Notes: a model not told the origin generated them from the letters alone. A DNA stretch of 64,000 nucleotides from Caldalkalibacillus salinus (GCF_016745835.1 NZ_JAERVL010000012.1:186001-250000), one strand, 5' to 3'; positions 8,212 through 16,923 are shown, numbered from the stretch's first letter. Program-made: numbers and translations.

Positions 8212-9174
8212 TTAAAAATGACGCTGTTCCACAAACTGTGTAATCTTGTAAAACATATCTTGGCTACGGCTGTTACTGAGTGTATGAATTGATTGTCTAG
8301 CTTTAGCTAGATATCGCTGGGCGATTTGATTCGCGTATTGGATTCCACCATTTAATTTGACGATTTGGATGACTCGTTCCATATCTGGCTGGTGCTTTGA
8401 AGCCTCTGTTATAATCTCTTGACGTACCTCGTGATCATGGAAGCAAGCGAGTACGGGTAACGTGATGTTCCCTTGCATCAAGTCACTTCCGGCTGGCTTC
8501 CCTAGTTGTTTCTCTGTCCCGGTAAAGTCAAGGATATCATCCGTAATCTGAAAGGCCATCCCCACGTAATAACCAAAACGATATAATGCCCTCGCCTCTT
8601 GTTCACTCACATGGCCTGCAAGCCCGCCTAATTGACAGCTGACAGCCATTAGTAGTGCAGTTTTTCGCTTAATCCGTAAAAAATACTGTCTCATGGTCTG
8701 GTTCCACTCATATTGGGCTTTGATTTGTTCAACTTCACCCATACACATGTCCACAATCGCTTTGGAGAGGATCTGATGAACCAAAGGATTATCAATGGCA
8801 GTCAAACGCTGCAGGGCTTTTGAAATGATATAGTCACCCGTGTACATGGCCATTTTATTATTCCATTTAGCTTTCACCGTCGGCTTCCCTCGGCGAGTGT
8901 CGGCATGATCGACAACATCGTCATGGACAAGCGTGGCCATATGAATAAGCTCTAAGGCAACCGCCACATGGGCCAGTCTGTCTATATCATATTGACCATT
9001 CTTTCCACCCAAGAGGACAAATACAGGGCGTATGCGCTTGCCACCTGCGTTGAGCAGATGAACGGAGGCTCGCTTCAGTTCTTTTTGCTGCGTGTCGAGA
9101 ACACCATGGATTTCTTCCTCAATATGTTGGATGTCCTTCTTCAATTCTTTATAAATCTCTAATAAATTCATCAT
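8212..9174 (-). CDS. hepT: Heptaprenyl diphosphate synthase, catalytic component II
   Basis: Condenses FPP with IPP units to heptaprenyl diphosphate, the menaquinone-7 side chain, together with HepS (12438-13157). The 320-residue protein has both aspartate-rich motifs of long-chain trans-prenyltransferases: DDVVD at 85-89 and DDILD at 212-216, plus GGKRIRP near residue 45. AAGGTGG precedes two adjacent ATGs; the second (9171) has the better spacing. In B. subtilis hepS-menG-hepT are contiguous; here mqnP, ubiX and mqnA are inserted between menG and hepT. Confidence 0.95.
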   Translation of the reverse strand: MMNLLEIYKELKKDIQHIEEEIHGVLDTQQKELKRASVHLLNAGGKRIRPVFVLLGGKNGQYDIDRLAHVAVALELIHMATLVHDDVVDHADTRRGKPTVKAKWNNKMAMYTGDYIISKALQRLTAIDNPLVHQILSKAIVDMCMGEVEQIKAQYEWNQTMRQYFLRIKRKTALLMAVSCQLGGLAGHVSEQEARALYRFGYYVGMAFQITDDILDFTGTEKQLGKPAGSDLMQGNITLPVLACFHDHEVRQEIITEASKHQPDMERVIQIVKLNGGIQYANQIAQRYLAKARQSIHTLSNSRSQDMFYKITQFVEQRHF

Positions 9175-9206
9175 GCTCCACCTTACATTCTGAATTTCCG
9201 ACTATC

Positions 9207-10046
9207 TTAGTAGGCTACAAACGGTTGTTCAGGGGTCCATGTCTCTACTTGACAAGGACGGTGAAGGAGGCCACATTCATACGCTAGTCGATAGAAATAT
9301 TCTAGGCCTTCTATCTGCTTAGGACCAAAGTCGTATTTTAGACCGTTAAAATAATCAGTCCAGAAGGTTACCGTTCCACCAAAATCTTGGATTAGTGTTT
9401 GTATAATCGGGTCTAGATGTCGGCGTGCTTGTTGTTTACTTTGTGTAAATGCGTGATAAAGCTCATTTAGTGCCAATTGTTCCTGGTCAATCCATTCTTT
9501 TCTAATCGCCCAAACGGCGTACGTCATCGTGTAGTTTGTCCATTTTTTCCATAGCTCTCCTAAATCATACACGTAAGGCGTTGTTGACGTCCATTTGGTA
9601 CGTATCGCATCGTCCCCAATCAATAAGGCGGCATCGTGCTCTTGTAGCATTGAGGGCAAATGCGGCGGCATCGTTTGATATACGGGCTGCAGTTGATAAA
9701 AATGATGCATGATGACTTTTAGCAGGGCGACAGATGTTGCCGAACTTGAAGTGAGCGCAATCCGTGAGCCGTCTAAATACTCCAAAGGTTTTTTGGAAAA
9801 GAGATAAATGGATCGGACCTTCCCATCACTACTGACAGATAGGTCAGGCATCAATTGGTACTTATCGTGATTCTCGGCGTACGAAAAGGAGGATATCGGC
9901 CCAACACCGATCTCTCCGGTGGCCATGGCATGATTTAAGGCAGCCGGGATCCTCGTGTCAAATTCTACATGCTCGAGCTGCTTTCCTTGGTCAGCGTAAT
10001 AATAAATTGGCATTACGTTTTTATATTCTATCTTTCCTACTTTCAT
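9207..10046 (-). CDS. mqnA: Chorismate dehydratase of the futalosine pathway (MqnA)
   Basis: MqnA removes water from chorismate to give 3-[(1-carboxyvinyl)oxy]benzoate, the first committed step of futalosine menaquinone synthesis. The periplasmic-binding-like fold is visible: KVGKIEYKNVMPIYY at the N-terminus, the ligand stretch ATGEIGVGPISSFSY, and SRIALTSSSATSVALLK of the second lobe. The start ATG at 10046 was chosen because GGGGGTGA lies 8 nt before it; the longer ORF would overlap ubiX. MqnD is related, but the PISS..Y segment and length favour MqnA. The later enzymes MqnB-E are not in this window. Confidence 0.85.
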   Translation of the reverse strand: MKVGKIEYKNVMPIYYYADQGKQLEHVEFDTRIPAALNHAMATGEIGVGPISSFSYAENHDKYQLMPDLSVSSDGKVRSIYLFSKKPLEYLDGSRIALTSSSATSVALLKVIMHHFYQLQPVYQTMPPHLPSMLQEHDAALLIGDDAIRTKWTSTTPYVYDLGELWKKWTNYTMTYAVWAIRKEWIDQEQLALNELYHAFTQSKQQARRHLDPIIQTLIQDFGGTVTFWTDYFNGLKYDFGPKQIEGLEYFYRLAYECGLLHRPCQVETWTPEQPFVAY

Positions 10047-10054
10047 CAATGTCG

Positions 10055-10669
10055 TCACCCCCATCGACGGAAAAGTGAATGATCGATATCTAATGCGTCT
10101 AAAGCTTTACCGACGAGAAACCGTATCACATCATCCAAGGTTTCTGGCACATGATAAAACCCAGGCATCGCAGGCAGTATTTTCCCTCCAGCTTGAGTGA
10201 TTTTTAACATGTTTTCTAGATGTATTTGGTTAAGCGGTGTTTCTCTGGGGACAAGCACCAGTTTTCTGCCCTCTTTTAGCATGACGTCGGCTGAACGCTC
10301 AAGTAAGTTCCCTGACGCACCGTGAGCGATACCGGACAAGGTCCCCATCGAACAAGGTATGACAATCATGCCGTCACAACGATAGGACCCACTTGCAATG
10401 GGTGCTCTAAAATCTCTTAATGTATGATAGGAAAAATGCGCTCCTTGGTCCCCGAATTGCTCCATAATGACACGCTCTCGATCACTCGTATCTAATCCTA
10501 ATTCTTCATAGAATACTTGCCAACCTGCTTCAGTTACCATTAAATGCACGTGATGGCCAAGCTTAAGGAGTTCTTGTGTTAACCTCACACCATAAACGCC
10601 CCCGCTCGCCCCCGTTATGCCGACTGCAATCGTTTTCTTCTCGTTATGACCTATGTGTTGTTGGCTCAT
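10055..10669 (-). CDS. ubiX: UbiX-family flavin prenyltransferase
   Basis: Makes prenylated FMN, the cofactor of UbiD-type decarboxylases. The 204-residue protein has the flavin-binding GITGASGGVYGVRL near residue 18, PCSMGTLSGIAHG and GNLLERSADVMLKEGRKLVLVPRETP, all classic UbiX/Pad1 motifs. Its ATG overlaps the mqnP stop by 4 nt, and mqnA starts 8 nt after its stop. Within a futalosine cluster it most likely serves the decarboxylase of the naphthoate ring (MqnL type), which is not in the window. Some databases still call this 3-octaprenyl-4-hydroxybenzoate carboxy-lyase. Confidence 0.92.
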   Translation of the reverse strand: MSQQHIGHNEKKTIAVGITGASGGVYGVRLTQELLKLGHHVHLMVTEAGWQVFYEELGLDTSDRERVIMEQFGDQGAHFSYHTLRDFRAPIASGSYRCDGMIVIPCSMGTLSGIAHGASGNLLERSADVMLKEGRKLVLVPRETPLNQIHLENMLKITQAGGKILPAMPGFYHVPETLDDVIRFLVGKALDALDIDHSLFRRWG

Positions 10670-11565
10670 AAAATAATCAAATCTCCTAACGTAAAGACGA
10701 ATATAACCACGCTCAATATGCCGTTCATTGTAAAGAATGCCAGATCAACCTTGGAAAGATCGTTCGCCTTCACTAAGGTATGTTCATATAGTAGGATACA
10801 GGCTGCAATAGCACAGCCTATCATATAAATCCAACTTAGCGGTGTCAGATAAGCTAAGGTGAATAATAATATAATCGTGCCCGTATGACATGACCGAGAT
10901 ATCCATAAGGCTTTGGAAATACCAAAATAGCTTGGTACAGAGTATAAGCCTAACTCTTTATCTACGTCCGTGTCCTGAGTGGCGTAAATGATATCAAACC
11001 CTGCGGTCCATAGCATCACCGCCAAAAACAAAACCAGCGCCTCCCAGTGAAGCGTTGCGGTTGTACCAACCCATCCTCCCATTGGTGCTAGCGCTATAGC
11101 AGCACCTAAAAAGAAGTGACAAGCCCAAGTAAAACGTTTGGTGTAGGAATAAAATGTTAATGCGAATACCGCAAGTGGCAACAGCTTCACAGCTAGAGGG
11201 TTGAGCATATAAGCTGCAAGGAACAATAATACCAATGAACTGATTATAAAGATGATGACTTCTTTTAGCTTCAGCTGTCCCGCTGGTATGGCCCGATTGC
11301 TTGTCCTTGGGTTTTTGGCATCAATGGTACGATCAATTAAACGATTTAATGCCATGGCTGCACTTCTAGCACCTACCATCGCCATCGTAATCCAAAATAT
11401 TTGCCACCAGGTGGGCCACGTACTCACATTGACGATGTCCCCCAGGGCTTGTTGTTTACTATCATAGACCGTTTTTCCTAATAGAGCCCCCATGAAAGCA
11501 AAAGGTAATGCGAATATGGTATGTTCAAACTTAATCATTTCTAGTATGACTTTTAACTTTTTCAC
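10666..11565 (-). CDS. mqnP: UbiA-family prenyltransferase (probable MqnP)
   Basis: Integral membrane enzyme attaching the polyprenyl chain to the aromatic headgroup. The 299 residues carry the first Asp motif NRLIDRTIDAKNPRTSNR (N74, D78, D82) and the second DTDVDKELG, with about eight membrane segments. Many annotations call it 4-hydroxybenzoate polyprenyltransferase, but no ubiquinone genes are present, and its coupling to ubiX and mqnA points to the futalosine-pathway naphthoate prenyltransferase. This assignment of substrate is inference from context. It starts 3 nt after the menG stop. Confidence 0.85.
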   Translation of the reverse strand: MKKLKVILEMIKFEHTIFALPFAFMGALLGKTVYDSKQQALGDIVNVSTWPTWWQIFWITMAMVGARSAAMALNRLIDRTIDAKNPRTSNRAIPAGQLKLKEVIIFIISSLVLLFLAAYMLNPLAVKLLPLAVFALTFYSYTKRFTWACHFFLGAAIALAPMGGWVGTTATLHWEALVLFLAVMLWTAGFDIIYATQDTDVDKELGLYSVPSYFGISKALWISRSCHTGTIILLFTLAYLTPLSWIYMIGCAIAACILLYEHTLVKANDLSKVDLAFFTMNGILSVVIFVFTLGDLIIL

Positions 11566-11568
11566 TGG

Positions 11569-12294
11569 TTACACCTCTGTTGTCCTTTTGTACCCGATAT
11601 GGAGTGCTGCTATACCACCGGTCAATAAACGTGTTTCGACCTTGTGTAATCCGACTTCTTCGAATATCTTGGCAAGCTCCTGACTATCGGGAAAATGCTT
11701 AAGGGATTCAGGTAACCAACGATACTGTTCATACCGATTAGCAAATAATTGCCCAAGCGCGGGTAGAATACGGTTAAAGTATAGGAAGTAAAGCGCACGA
11801 AAAGGTGGCCAAACGGGCTTGGACAACTCTAAGGAGATCACCATACCACCGGGTTTGACCACACGTTTCATTTCAGATAACACTTGACGAATGTCAGGCA
11901 CATTACGTAGTGCAAATCCAATTGTTGCATAATCAAAAGAATCTTCTTCATAAGGAAGCTTCATCGCATCACCATGAACCAACTTTACTTGAGAAAGACC
12001 CCTTTGGTCTCGTTTTTGCTCACCTATTTTGAGCATGTTTTCACTAAAGTCTAAACCGATTACCTTACCTTTTTCTCCTACTTGTTCTGCTATACTGAGT
12101 GCCCAATCCCCAGTTCCGCAACAGATATCGATGGCTGATTCCTGTGCTTGCACGTTCATTTTTCTCATCGCCACTTTTCGCCAGGCCTTATGTCGACGAA
12201 AGCTAAGGAGGGTATTCATAAGATCATACTTAGGAGCGATACTTTCGAAAACTTGATGTACATATTCTGCTTTAGATAACTTCTGTTTTTCCAT
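11569..12294 (-). CDS. menG: Demethylmenaquinone methyltransferase
   Basis: SAM-dependent C-methylation of demethylmenaquinone, last step of menaquinone synthesis in either pathway (UbiE/MenG family; B. subtilis menH). The 241 residues show the SAM loop AIDICCGTGDWALSIA, GLDFSENML and the UbiE-type YATIGFALRNVPD and ELSKPVWPPFRALYFLYF. The ATG at 12294 is preceded by GGGAGA at 8-9 nt; an ATG 24 bases earlier is less likely. It lies between hepS and mqnP in the quinone operon. Confidence 0.95.
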   Translation of the reverse strand: MEKQKLSKAEYVHQVFESIAPKYDLMNTLLSFRRHKAWRKVAMRKMNVQAQESAIDICCGTGDWALSIAEQVGEKGKVIGLDFSENMLKIGEQKRDQRGLSQVKLVHGDAMKLPYEEDSFDYATIGFALRNVPDIRQVLSEMKRVVKPGGMVISLELSKPVWPPFRALYFLYFNRILPALGQLFANRYEQYRWLPESLKHFPDSQELAKIFEEVGLHKVETRLLTGGIAALHIGYKRTTEV

Positions 12295-12437
12295 GACTTT
12301 TCTCTCCCGACAAATCACCAGTTTTTCTTCTGTTGACTCGATATATGCGTGTCAATTCAGAAGAGCTCGTTCCAGGTACTCCTGGTATGACAAGCCTTAT
12401 CATTTTTTAGTACACAAAGTAACGTTCAAGCCCCTTT

Positions 12438-13157
12438 TTACGGTTCAATTACAAGTGTGTTATTTTGCATATGGTCTAGCCAAGGACTCATCTCTTGTAT
12501 GAGTAAAGGTTGTCCTTTCTCAATCAGTGTTTTCTTGATCTGCTTGATGAGCTGTTCTATCTGTTCCGGATGTCCATCAAACTGCTGATACACTAGACCG
12601 AGTTCAGCAAAGAGTGCGAAGATACCATACCAAAAAGATTCTGCACCATGTTCATCTAGAAGCGCGTCAACGATGGTACGTTTAAGTTTAAGTTCTTGCT
12701 GTAAACGCTCAGCCTTCGTCAGATGAGTTCCTGAATATAAAATGTCAGTCTTGCATTCATTGACCTTCTCAATGATTTGAGCCCACAAACGAATAGCATA
12801 AACCTCACCTTTATTGGCTAAATAATGATAATAATGACCACTAAACTGATCCCCAGCTAGTACAAGCAACTGCCGTTCCTTCATGCTCTCATCTGTCATA
12901 TCCCCTGTCCCGTCTTCCGTGACCATTTCATGAGCGTCTAAACCCGTTTGTACAAACAACATGGGGATACATGTCTTTTCAATCTCCCATTCGTCCTGAC
13001 CTTGCTCATGTAAAAATAGATACATAAAGTGCAGTTGAAACAAATCAACAGGGGGAAGCTGTGCGTGTTCACTAACATAATCATGTGATGTTTTATCATG
13101 TACTTCATCTAGCATTGATTGCATATGATCATAAAACTGTGAATGCGCCAAAACCAT
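12438..13157 (-). CDS. hepS: Heptaprenyl diphosphate synthase component I
   Basis: Non-catalytic partner of HepT that sets product chain length. Identified by the conserved MLFVQTGLDAHEMVT, RQLLVLAGDQFSGHYYHYLA and YAIRLWAQIIEKVNE segments and by position before menG. The start ATG at 13157 is taken because GGAGG lies 8 nt before it; the ATG 15 bases earlier overlaps that Shine-Dalgarno. 239 residues, close to B. subtilis HepS. The C-terminal half is poorly conserved, as usual in this family. The gap 12295-12437 to menG has no evident gene. Confidence 0.9.
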   Translation of the reverse strand: MVLAHSQFYDHMQSMLDEVHDKTSHDYVSEHAQLPPVDLFQLHFMYLFLHEQGQDEWEIEKTCIPMLFVQTGLDAHEMVTEDGTGDMTDESMKERQLLVLAGDQFSGHYYHYLANKGEVYAIRLWAQIIEKVNECKTDILYSGTHLTKAERLQQELKLKRTIVDALLDEHGAESFWYGIFALFAELGLVYQQFDGHPEQIEQLIKQIKKTLIEKGQPLLIQEMSPWLDHMQNNTLVIEP

Positions 13158-13245
13158 ATTGGTATCCTCCATCTATGTACATGTAAAAATCAAATTCCTA
13201 CTGCTTATATAAAGTTGCACGTACCATAAGTATAGCAAAAAAAGA

Positions 13246-13845
13246 CTAGTTCCTCCATCCTGTCCCATGAACAAGATCCGTATTCGCTTTGATCCATGAC
13301 TCACGTTCATTCTCACTCATTGTGCCCACTGACTGCACCTCTTGCAGTGCCTCTTCCGTCAGATCTTTTCGTTTACTATTAACCGCCACGATGAGTTGAG
13401 GTTGTAATTCGTGCTCTCTCACGACTCTCAAGTATAGTTTCTCGATATTATGCGTATGAACAAAGACATCAGACATGATCGCTATAGCATCCTTATAAAT
13501 ATAGTCTTGCTTGAGCGTTTCTTCAGGTTGAAGTTTTGTGACAACGAATAGTGACTCATTGTCTAGTTGTATATTCTGATACGGATAATGAACGGTTATT
13601 TGTTTAAAAAAAGGAACGATGACATCCTTACTGAGAGTGAGAGGTTTTTCAAGTTGAAAAACAGGCCGATTATCCTGAGGTTCTGAAGAAGCGCCTTCTT
13701 TGTCTTCAGGCCATATCGGTTCAACAGATTGGCCGTGGTCCCCTAAATCACCCGAAGACATCTCCACCGTAGGGAAAAAAGAAACAATACTGGCCAGCAT
13801 GAGTGACACAAAGGTTGTAAAGAATAAAGCACGTAGATACCTCAC
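13246..13845 (-). CDS. Membrane-anchored protein of unknown function between mtrB and hepS
   Basis: Not recognised. With the GTG start at 13845 (GGAGGGGAG 5 nt upstream) it is 200 residues: an N-terminal membrane anchor (YLRALFFTTFVSLMLASIV), an acidic low-complexity linker, and an outside domain ending WIKANTDLVHGTGWRN. The frame stays open upstream to 13950, but that part covers the mtrB terminator and is probably not translated. B. subtilis has no gene here. It is followed by hepS after about 90 nt on the same strand, so it may be co-transcribed with the quinone operon. Function unknown. Confidence 0.7.
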   Translation of the reverse strand: MRYLRALFFTTFVSLMLASIVSFFPTVEMSSGDLGDHGQSVEPIWPEDKEGASSEPQDNRPVFQLEKPLTLSKDVIVPFFKQITVHYPYQNIQLDNESLFVVTKLQPEETLKQDYIYKDAIAIMSDVFVHTHNIEKLYLRVVREHELQPQLIVAVNSKRKDLTEEALQEVQSVGTMSENERESWIKANTDLVHGTGWRN

Positions 13846-13917
13846 TGCTTCTCCCCTCCATCCATTGTTCTCACTACATTGTATTCGCCCAACCCTACGA
13901 TTTAGAATATTTGAAGC

Positions 13918-13945
13918 AAAAAAAGCAGGTAAAGCGCCTGCTTTT
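13918..13945 (-). terminator. Intrinsic terminator directly after mtrB
   Basis: Minus-strand AAAAGCAGG / CCTGCTTTT stem followed by seven T, beginning one base after the mtrB stop. It ends the folE-mtrB transcript. Confidence 0.85.
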
Positions 13946-13946
13946 A

Positions 13947-14168
13947 TCACTCCTCATCCGTATGAATGATCCCATGTCTCGTATGAATCTCAACTTTACC
14001 ACGAATCTTGACGGCTGAAGTATGCTCCGTAAACTGTGCCATAAGCACTTCATTTTGATCAAGTTTCTCCGAATGATGGAAACGCGTATCTTTCCCTCTT
14101 GTAAGCCCAATAACATTAACGCCATTTTCCTTTGCCTTAATCACAAAAAACTCATTTAGATTATTCAT
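13947..14168 (-). CDS. mtrB: Trp RNA-binding attenuation protein (TRAP)
   Basis: Forms an 11-subunit ring that, with bound tryptophan, binds GAG/UAG repeats in trp leader RNA. The 73-residue protein is highly TRAP-like: [26 protein letters not shown] and [14 protein letters not shown]. The RNA-contact residues are kept (K35, K54 and R56 here, equal to K37, K56, R58 of B. subtilis). The second ATG (14168) is preferred because GGGGG lies 6 nt before it and abuts the first ATG. It follows folE by 11 nt. Its target site is in this window at 3101-3151. Confidence 0.97.
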   Translation of the reverse strand: MNNLNEFFVIKAKENGVNVIGLTRGKDTRFHHSEKLDQNEVLMAQFTEHTSAVKIRGKVEIHTRHGIIHTDEE

Positions 14169-14179
14169 GAGCATCCCCC

Positions 14180-14752
14180 TTACGACTGGTGATTAATGAG
14201 ACCTAGTACTTCTGCTCTAGCAGGTGCGTCATCTATAAAGCATCCTCGTACGGCAGATGTTACCGTTTTGGCACCTGGTTTTCGAACGCCTCTCATTGTC
14301 ATACACATATGTTCAGCTTCTACAACGACGATCACGCCATGTGGATCCAGCTTCTCGACAATCGCATCGGCCACTGTTGACGTAATGCGTTCTTGTAATT
14401 GTGGACGACGAGCGACCGCTTCAACCGCACGTGCGAGTTTACTCAATCCTGTTACACGTCCGCCTTTTGGTATGTAACCGACATGTGCCTTGCCGTAGAA
14501 CGGAACGAAGTGATGTTCACACATGGAGTAGAAAGGAATATCCTTCACTAACACGAGCTCCTCGTGATCCTCGCCAAAAACCACATCAAAGTAGGCCTCA
14601 GGATCTTGATCTAATCCCTCAAACACTTCTGTGTACATTTTGGCCACACGCTTCGGCGTATCCTGTAACCCTTCTCTCTCAGGGTTCTCACCGACAGCTT
14701 CTATGATCATCTTGACTGCTTGTTCTATTTTATCCGTGTCAAAACGGCTCAT
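14180..14752 (-). CDS. folE: GTP cyclohydrolase I
   Basis: Converts GTP to 7,8-dihydroneopterin triphosphate, first step of tetrahydrofolate synthesis (B. subtilis mtrA). The 190 residues contain the zinc and active-site segment [20 protein letters not shown], the SKLARAVE helix and [13 protein letters not shown] with the second zinc cysteine. The ATG at 14752 has AGAGGAGG upstream; the frame is open another 33 codons but without a ribosome site. It is the first gene of the folE-mtrB operon, transcribed from the promoter at 14787-14815. Confidence 0.97.
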   Translation of the reverse strand: MSRFDTDKIEQAVKMIIEAVGENPEREGLQDTPKRVAKMYTEVFEGLDQDPEAYFDVVFGEDHEELVLVKDIPFYSMCEHHFVPFYGKAHVGYIPKGGRVTGLSKLARAVEAVARRPQLQERITSTVADAIVEKLDPHGVIVVVEAEHMCMTMRGVRKPGAKTVTSAVRGCFIDDAPARAEVLGLINHQS

Positions 14753-14786
14753 TTGATGTCCTCCTCTGTGGATATTAGCTAAAGAA

Positions 14787-14815
14787 ACTATAGCACAACT
14801 GGTACGCTTACGCAA
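14787..14815 (-). promoter_or_regulatory. folE-mtrB promoter
   Basis: Minus-strand TTGCGT (14815-14810), 17-nt spacer ending TGC, then TATAGT (14792-14787): an extended -10 promoter about 35 nt before the folE ATG. Confidence 0.65.
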
Positions 14816-14853
14816 AAAGAAGCATATGGCCCAATAGCCTATGTCACACAAGC

Positions 14854-14882
14854 AAAAAAAAAGAGCTGCCTAGGCAACTCTT
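14854..14882 (-). terminator. Intrinsic terminator after hbs
   Basis: Minus-strand stem AAGAGTTGCC / GGCAGCTCTT with a 2-nt loop and a run of T; about 30 nt after the hbs stop. Confidence 0.85.
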
Positions 14883-14913
14883 TTAAAAACGATTTAATCG
14901 ATATGTACAAAAA

Positions 14914-15186
14914 TTACTTTACAGCGTCTTTTAAGGCTTTACCTGCTTTAAAGGCTGGTACCTTGCTAGCCGGAATGTCAATTTCAGCTCCTGTTTGAGG
15001 GTTACGCCCTTTACGAGCAGAACGTTCTCTCGTTTCAAAGTTTCCAAATCCGATAATTTGTACTTTATCCCCTTCTTGTAACGCCTCAGAAATGGCATCA
15101 AAAACTGCATCAACTGCTAGACCAGCATCTTTCTTTGTTAATTCCGTTTGTTCAGCTACTTTAGTGATAAGTTCAGTTTTATTCAT
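14914..15186 (-). CDS. hbs: HU family DNA-binding protein
   Basis: Histone-like nucleoid protein that bends and compacts DNA. The 90 residues are typical [41 protein letters not shown] in the DNA-binding arm, and [20 protein letters not shown]. The ATG at 15186 has GGAGG 10 nt upstream; an in-frame start 21 bases earlier overlaps that site. It sits between spoIVA and folE as in B. subtilis, with its own promoter and terminator. Confidence 0.98.
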   Translation of the reverse strand: MNKTELITKVAEQTELTKKDAGLAVDAVFDAISEALQEGDKVQIIGFGNFETRERSARKGRNPQTGAEIDIPASKVPAFKAGKALKDAVK

Positions 15187-15286
15187 GACCACGTCACCTC
15201 CTTCCAAATATTGCTTTACTCTCTTTTTTACCGATTTAAAGCCGTTTTATACTTGTGACTACGCAATTTTTCTTGTAGACATGCTT

Positions 15287-15315
15287 ATATTAATATACGA
15301 CTCTCATAATTTCAA
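15287..15315 (-). promoter_or_regulatory. hbs promoter
   Basis: Minus-strand TTGAAA (15315-15310), 17-nt spacer, TAATAT (15292-15287), about 100 nt before the hbs start. Leaves a moderately long 5' leader. Confidence 0.6.
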
Positions 15316-15355
15316 GTGATTTAAGTAAAAAACACGTTTCAAACGGGGTAACATG

Positions 15356-15413
15356 AAAAAAAGCTTCCCTTTGGAAGCAGTGAAAAGAAAAATAGCCTCC
15401 TAATTGGAAGCTA
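15356..15413 (-). terminator. Tandem intrinsic terminators after spoIVA
   Basis: Two minus-strand hairpins in series: TAGCTTCC / GGAGGCTA (15393-15413) followed by T-rich sequence, then GCTTCC / GGAAGC (15363-15378) followed by seven T. They isolate hbs from spoIVA transcription. Confidence 0.8.
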
Positions 15414-15444
15414 CGCATAGAGCCTGGGAAACTCATTGAATATA

Positions 15445-16923
15445 TTATAGGATAATGGCAATGAGTCCTCCAGAACCCTCATTAATAATTCTCTCTAATG
15501 TATCTTTCAGCTTATAGCGCGCATTATCCGGCATCATTGTAATCTTAGCTTGAATGCCCTCTCTTACAATTGAGTTAAGCGAGCGACCGAATACATCGGA
15601 GTTCCAGATGGATAACGGGTCCTCCTCGAAGTCTTGCATAAGATATCTAATCAGTTCCTCACTTTGCTTTTCGGTCCCGATAATAGGCGCGAACTCGGAA
15701 TCCACGTCTACCTTGATCATGTGGATCGATGGTGCGGTTGCTTTTAAACGGACACCGAAACGAGAACCCTGGCGAATAATCTCAGGCTCATCTAGGGTCA
15801 TATCCTCCAAGCGTGGAGGTGCTATACCGTAGCCTGTATTTTTAACACTGTGTAAAGCTTCAGATATATGGTCATACTCCCGTTTGGCGATTGCAAAGTC
15901 TTGCATAAGCTGAAGGAGATGATCCTTCCCGCGAATCTCAACGCCAACCACTTCTTTTAATACCTGATCGTACAGATGATCGGGTGCCACCAAGTCAATT
16001 TCGGCTACGCCTGTTCCCATATCCATATCAGATAGAGAAGCCCGGTCAATAAAGTCATATTCTGTGAAATATCCGACCACTCGGTCTACGTCTCTTAATC
16101 GTCTAATATCGTTTACTGTGTTTCTAACGGATTCTTCGTAGTTCTCGCGTAACCAATGATCTTCTCTGAGCACCATGACCCAGCTAGGCAAATTAACATT
16201 GACTTCATGCACTGGAAATTCAAATAAGACTTCTCGCAGGACGTTGGTAATATCACGTTCCTCCATCTGTTCTACACTACATGCAATGCACGGGATGTCA
16301 TATTTCTCAGCTAAATCATTTCTTAAGGCTTCCGTCTCCGGGCTATATGGCTGAGTAGAGTTGATGACAAGCACGAAAGGTTTGCCGACTTCTTTTAGCT
16401 CGTTTACAACCCTCTCTTCTGCCTCTTCATACTCGTGACGCGGAATTTCGGCAATGGTCCCATCCGTTGTCATCAGAACACCTAGCGTGGAGTGCTCTTG
16501 TATAACTTTACGTGTGCCGTATTCCGCTGCCTCTTGAAACGGAATGGGCTCTTCATACCAAGGCGTATTGATCATGCGTGGACCATTCTCATCTTCGTAT
16601 CCCTTTGCACCAGGGACAACGTAACCGACGCAGTCAATTAAACGCACATTGATATCTAAACCTTCATCTACGTCAATCTGAACGGCCTGGTTAGGTACGA
16701 ATTTAGGCTCCGTTGTCATAATTGTTTTCCCAGATGAACTCTGAGGTAGTTCGTCTTGTGCACGGATCCGATCAGAATCAGATCCAATGTTAGGGATAAC
16801 TACCTTTTCCATAAAATTTTTAATAAATGTAGACTTTCCCGTACGGACGGCCCCGACGACTCCGATATAAATATCTCCGCCAGTCCGCTCGGCAATGTCT
16901 TTAAAGATGTCGACCTTTTCCAC
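15445..16923 (-). CDS. spoIVA: Stage IV sporulation protein A (spore coat ATPase)
   Basis: Morphogenetic ATPase that polymerises on the forespore surface as the base layer of the coat and is needed for cortex formation. The 492-residue protein has the Walker A GAVRTGKS at residues 24-31, conserved MTTEPKFVPN and INSTQPYSPET segments, and the C-terminal end GGLIAIIL typical of the family. The start is GTG with AGGAGGGG 5 nt upstream. Transcription in the mother cell (sigma E) is expected from the family; I could not place a convincing sigma-E promoter in 16924-17060. Same neighbour order as B. subtilis. Confidence 0.98.
   Translation of the reverse strand: MEKVDIFKDIAERTGGDIYIGVVGAVRTGKSTFIKNFMEKVVIPNIGSDSDRIRAQDELPQSSSGKTIMTTEPKFVPNQAVQIDVDEGLDINVRLIDCVGYVVPGAKGYEDENGPRMINTPWYEEPIPFQEAAEYGTRKVIQEHSTLGVLMTTDGTIAEIPRHEYEEAEERVVNELKEVGKPFVLVINSTQPYSPETEALRNDLAEKYDIPCIACSVEQMEERDITNVLREVLFEFPVHEVNVNLPSWVMVLREDHWLRENYEESVRNTVNDIRRLRDVDRVVGYFTEYDFIDRASLSDMDMGTGVAEIDLVAPDHLYDQVLKEVVGVEIRGKDHLLQLMQDFAIAKREYDHISEALHSVKNTGYGIAPPRLEDMTLDEPEIIRQGSRFGVRLKATAPSIHMIKVDVDSEFAPIIGTEKQSEELIRYLMQDFEEDPLSIWNSDVFGRSLNSIVREGIQAKITMMPDNARYKLKDTLERIINEGSGGLIAIIL

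Noticed and set aside
8071-8292. Plus-strand 73-codon ORF upstream of and antisense to hepT
   Set aside because: No ribosome site, overlaps the ndk promoter and hepT coding strand, and its composition is not protein-like.
13846-13950. N-terminal extension of the unknown gene after mtrB
   Set aside because: It runs through the mtrB terminator and lacks a ribosome site; GTG 13845 is better supported.
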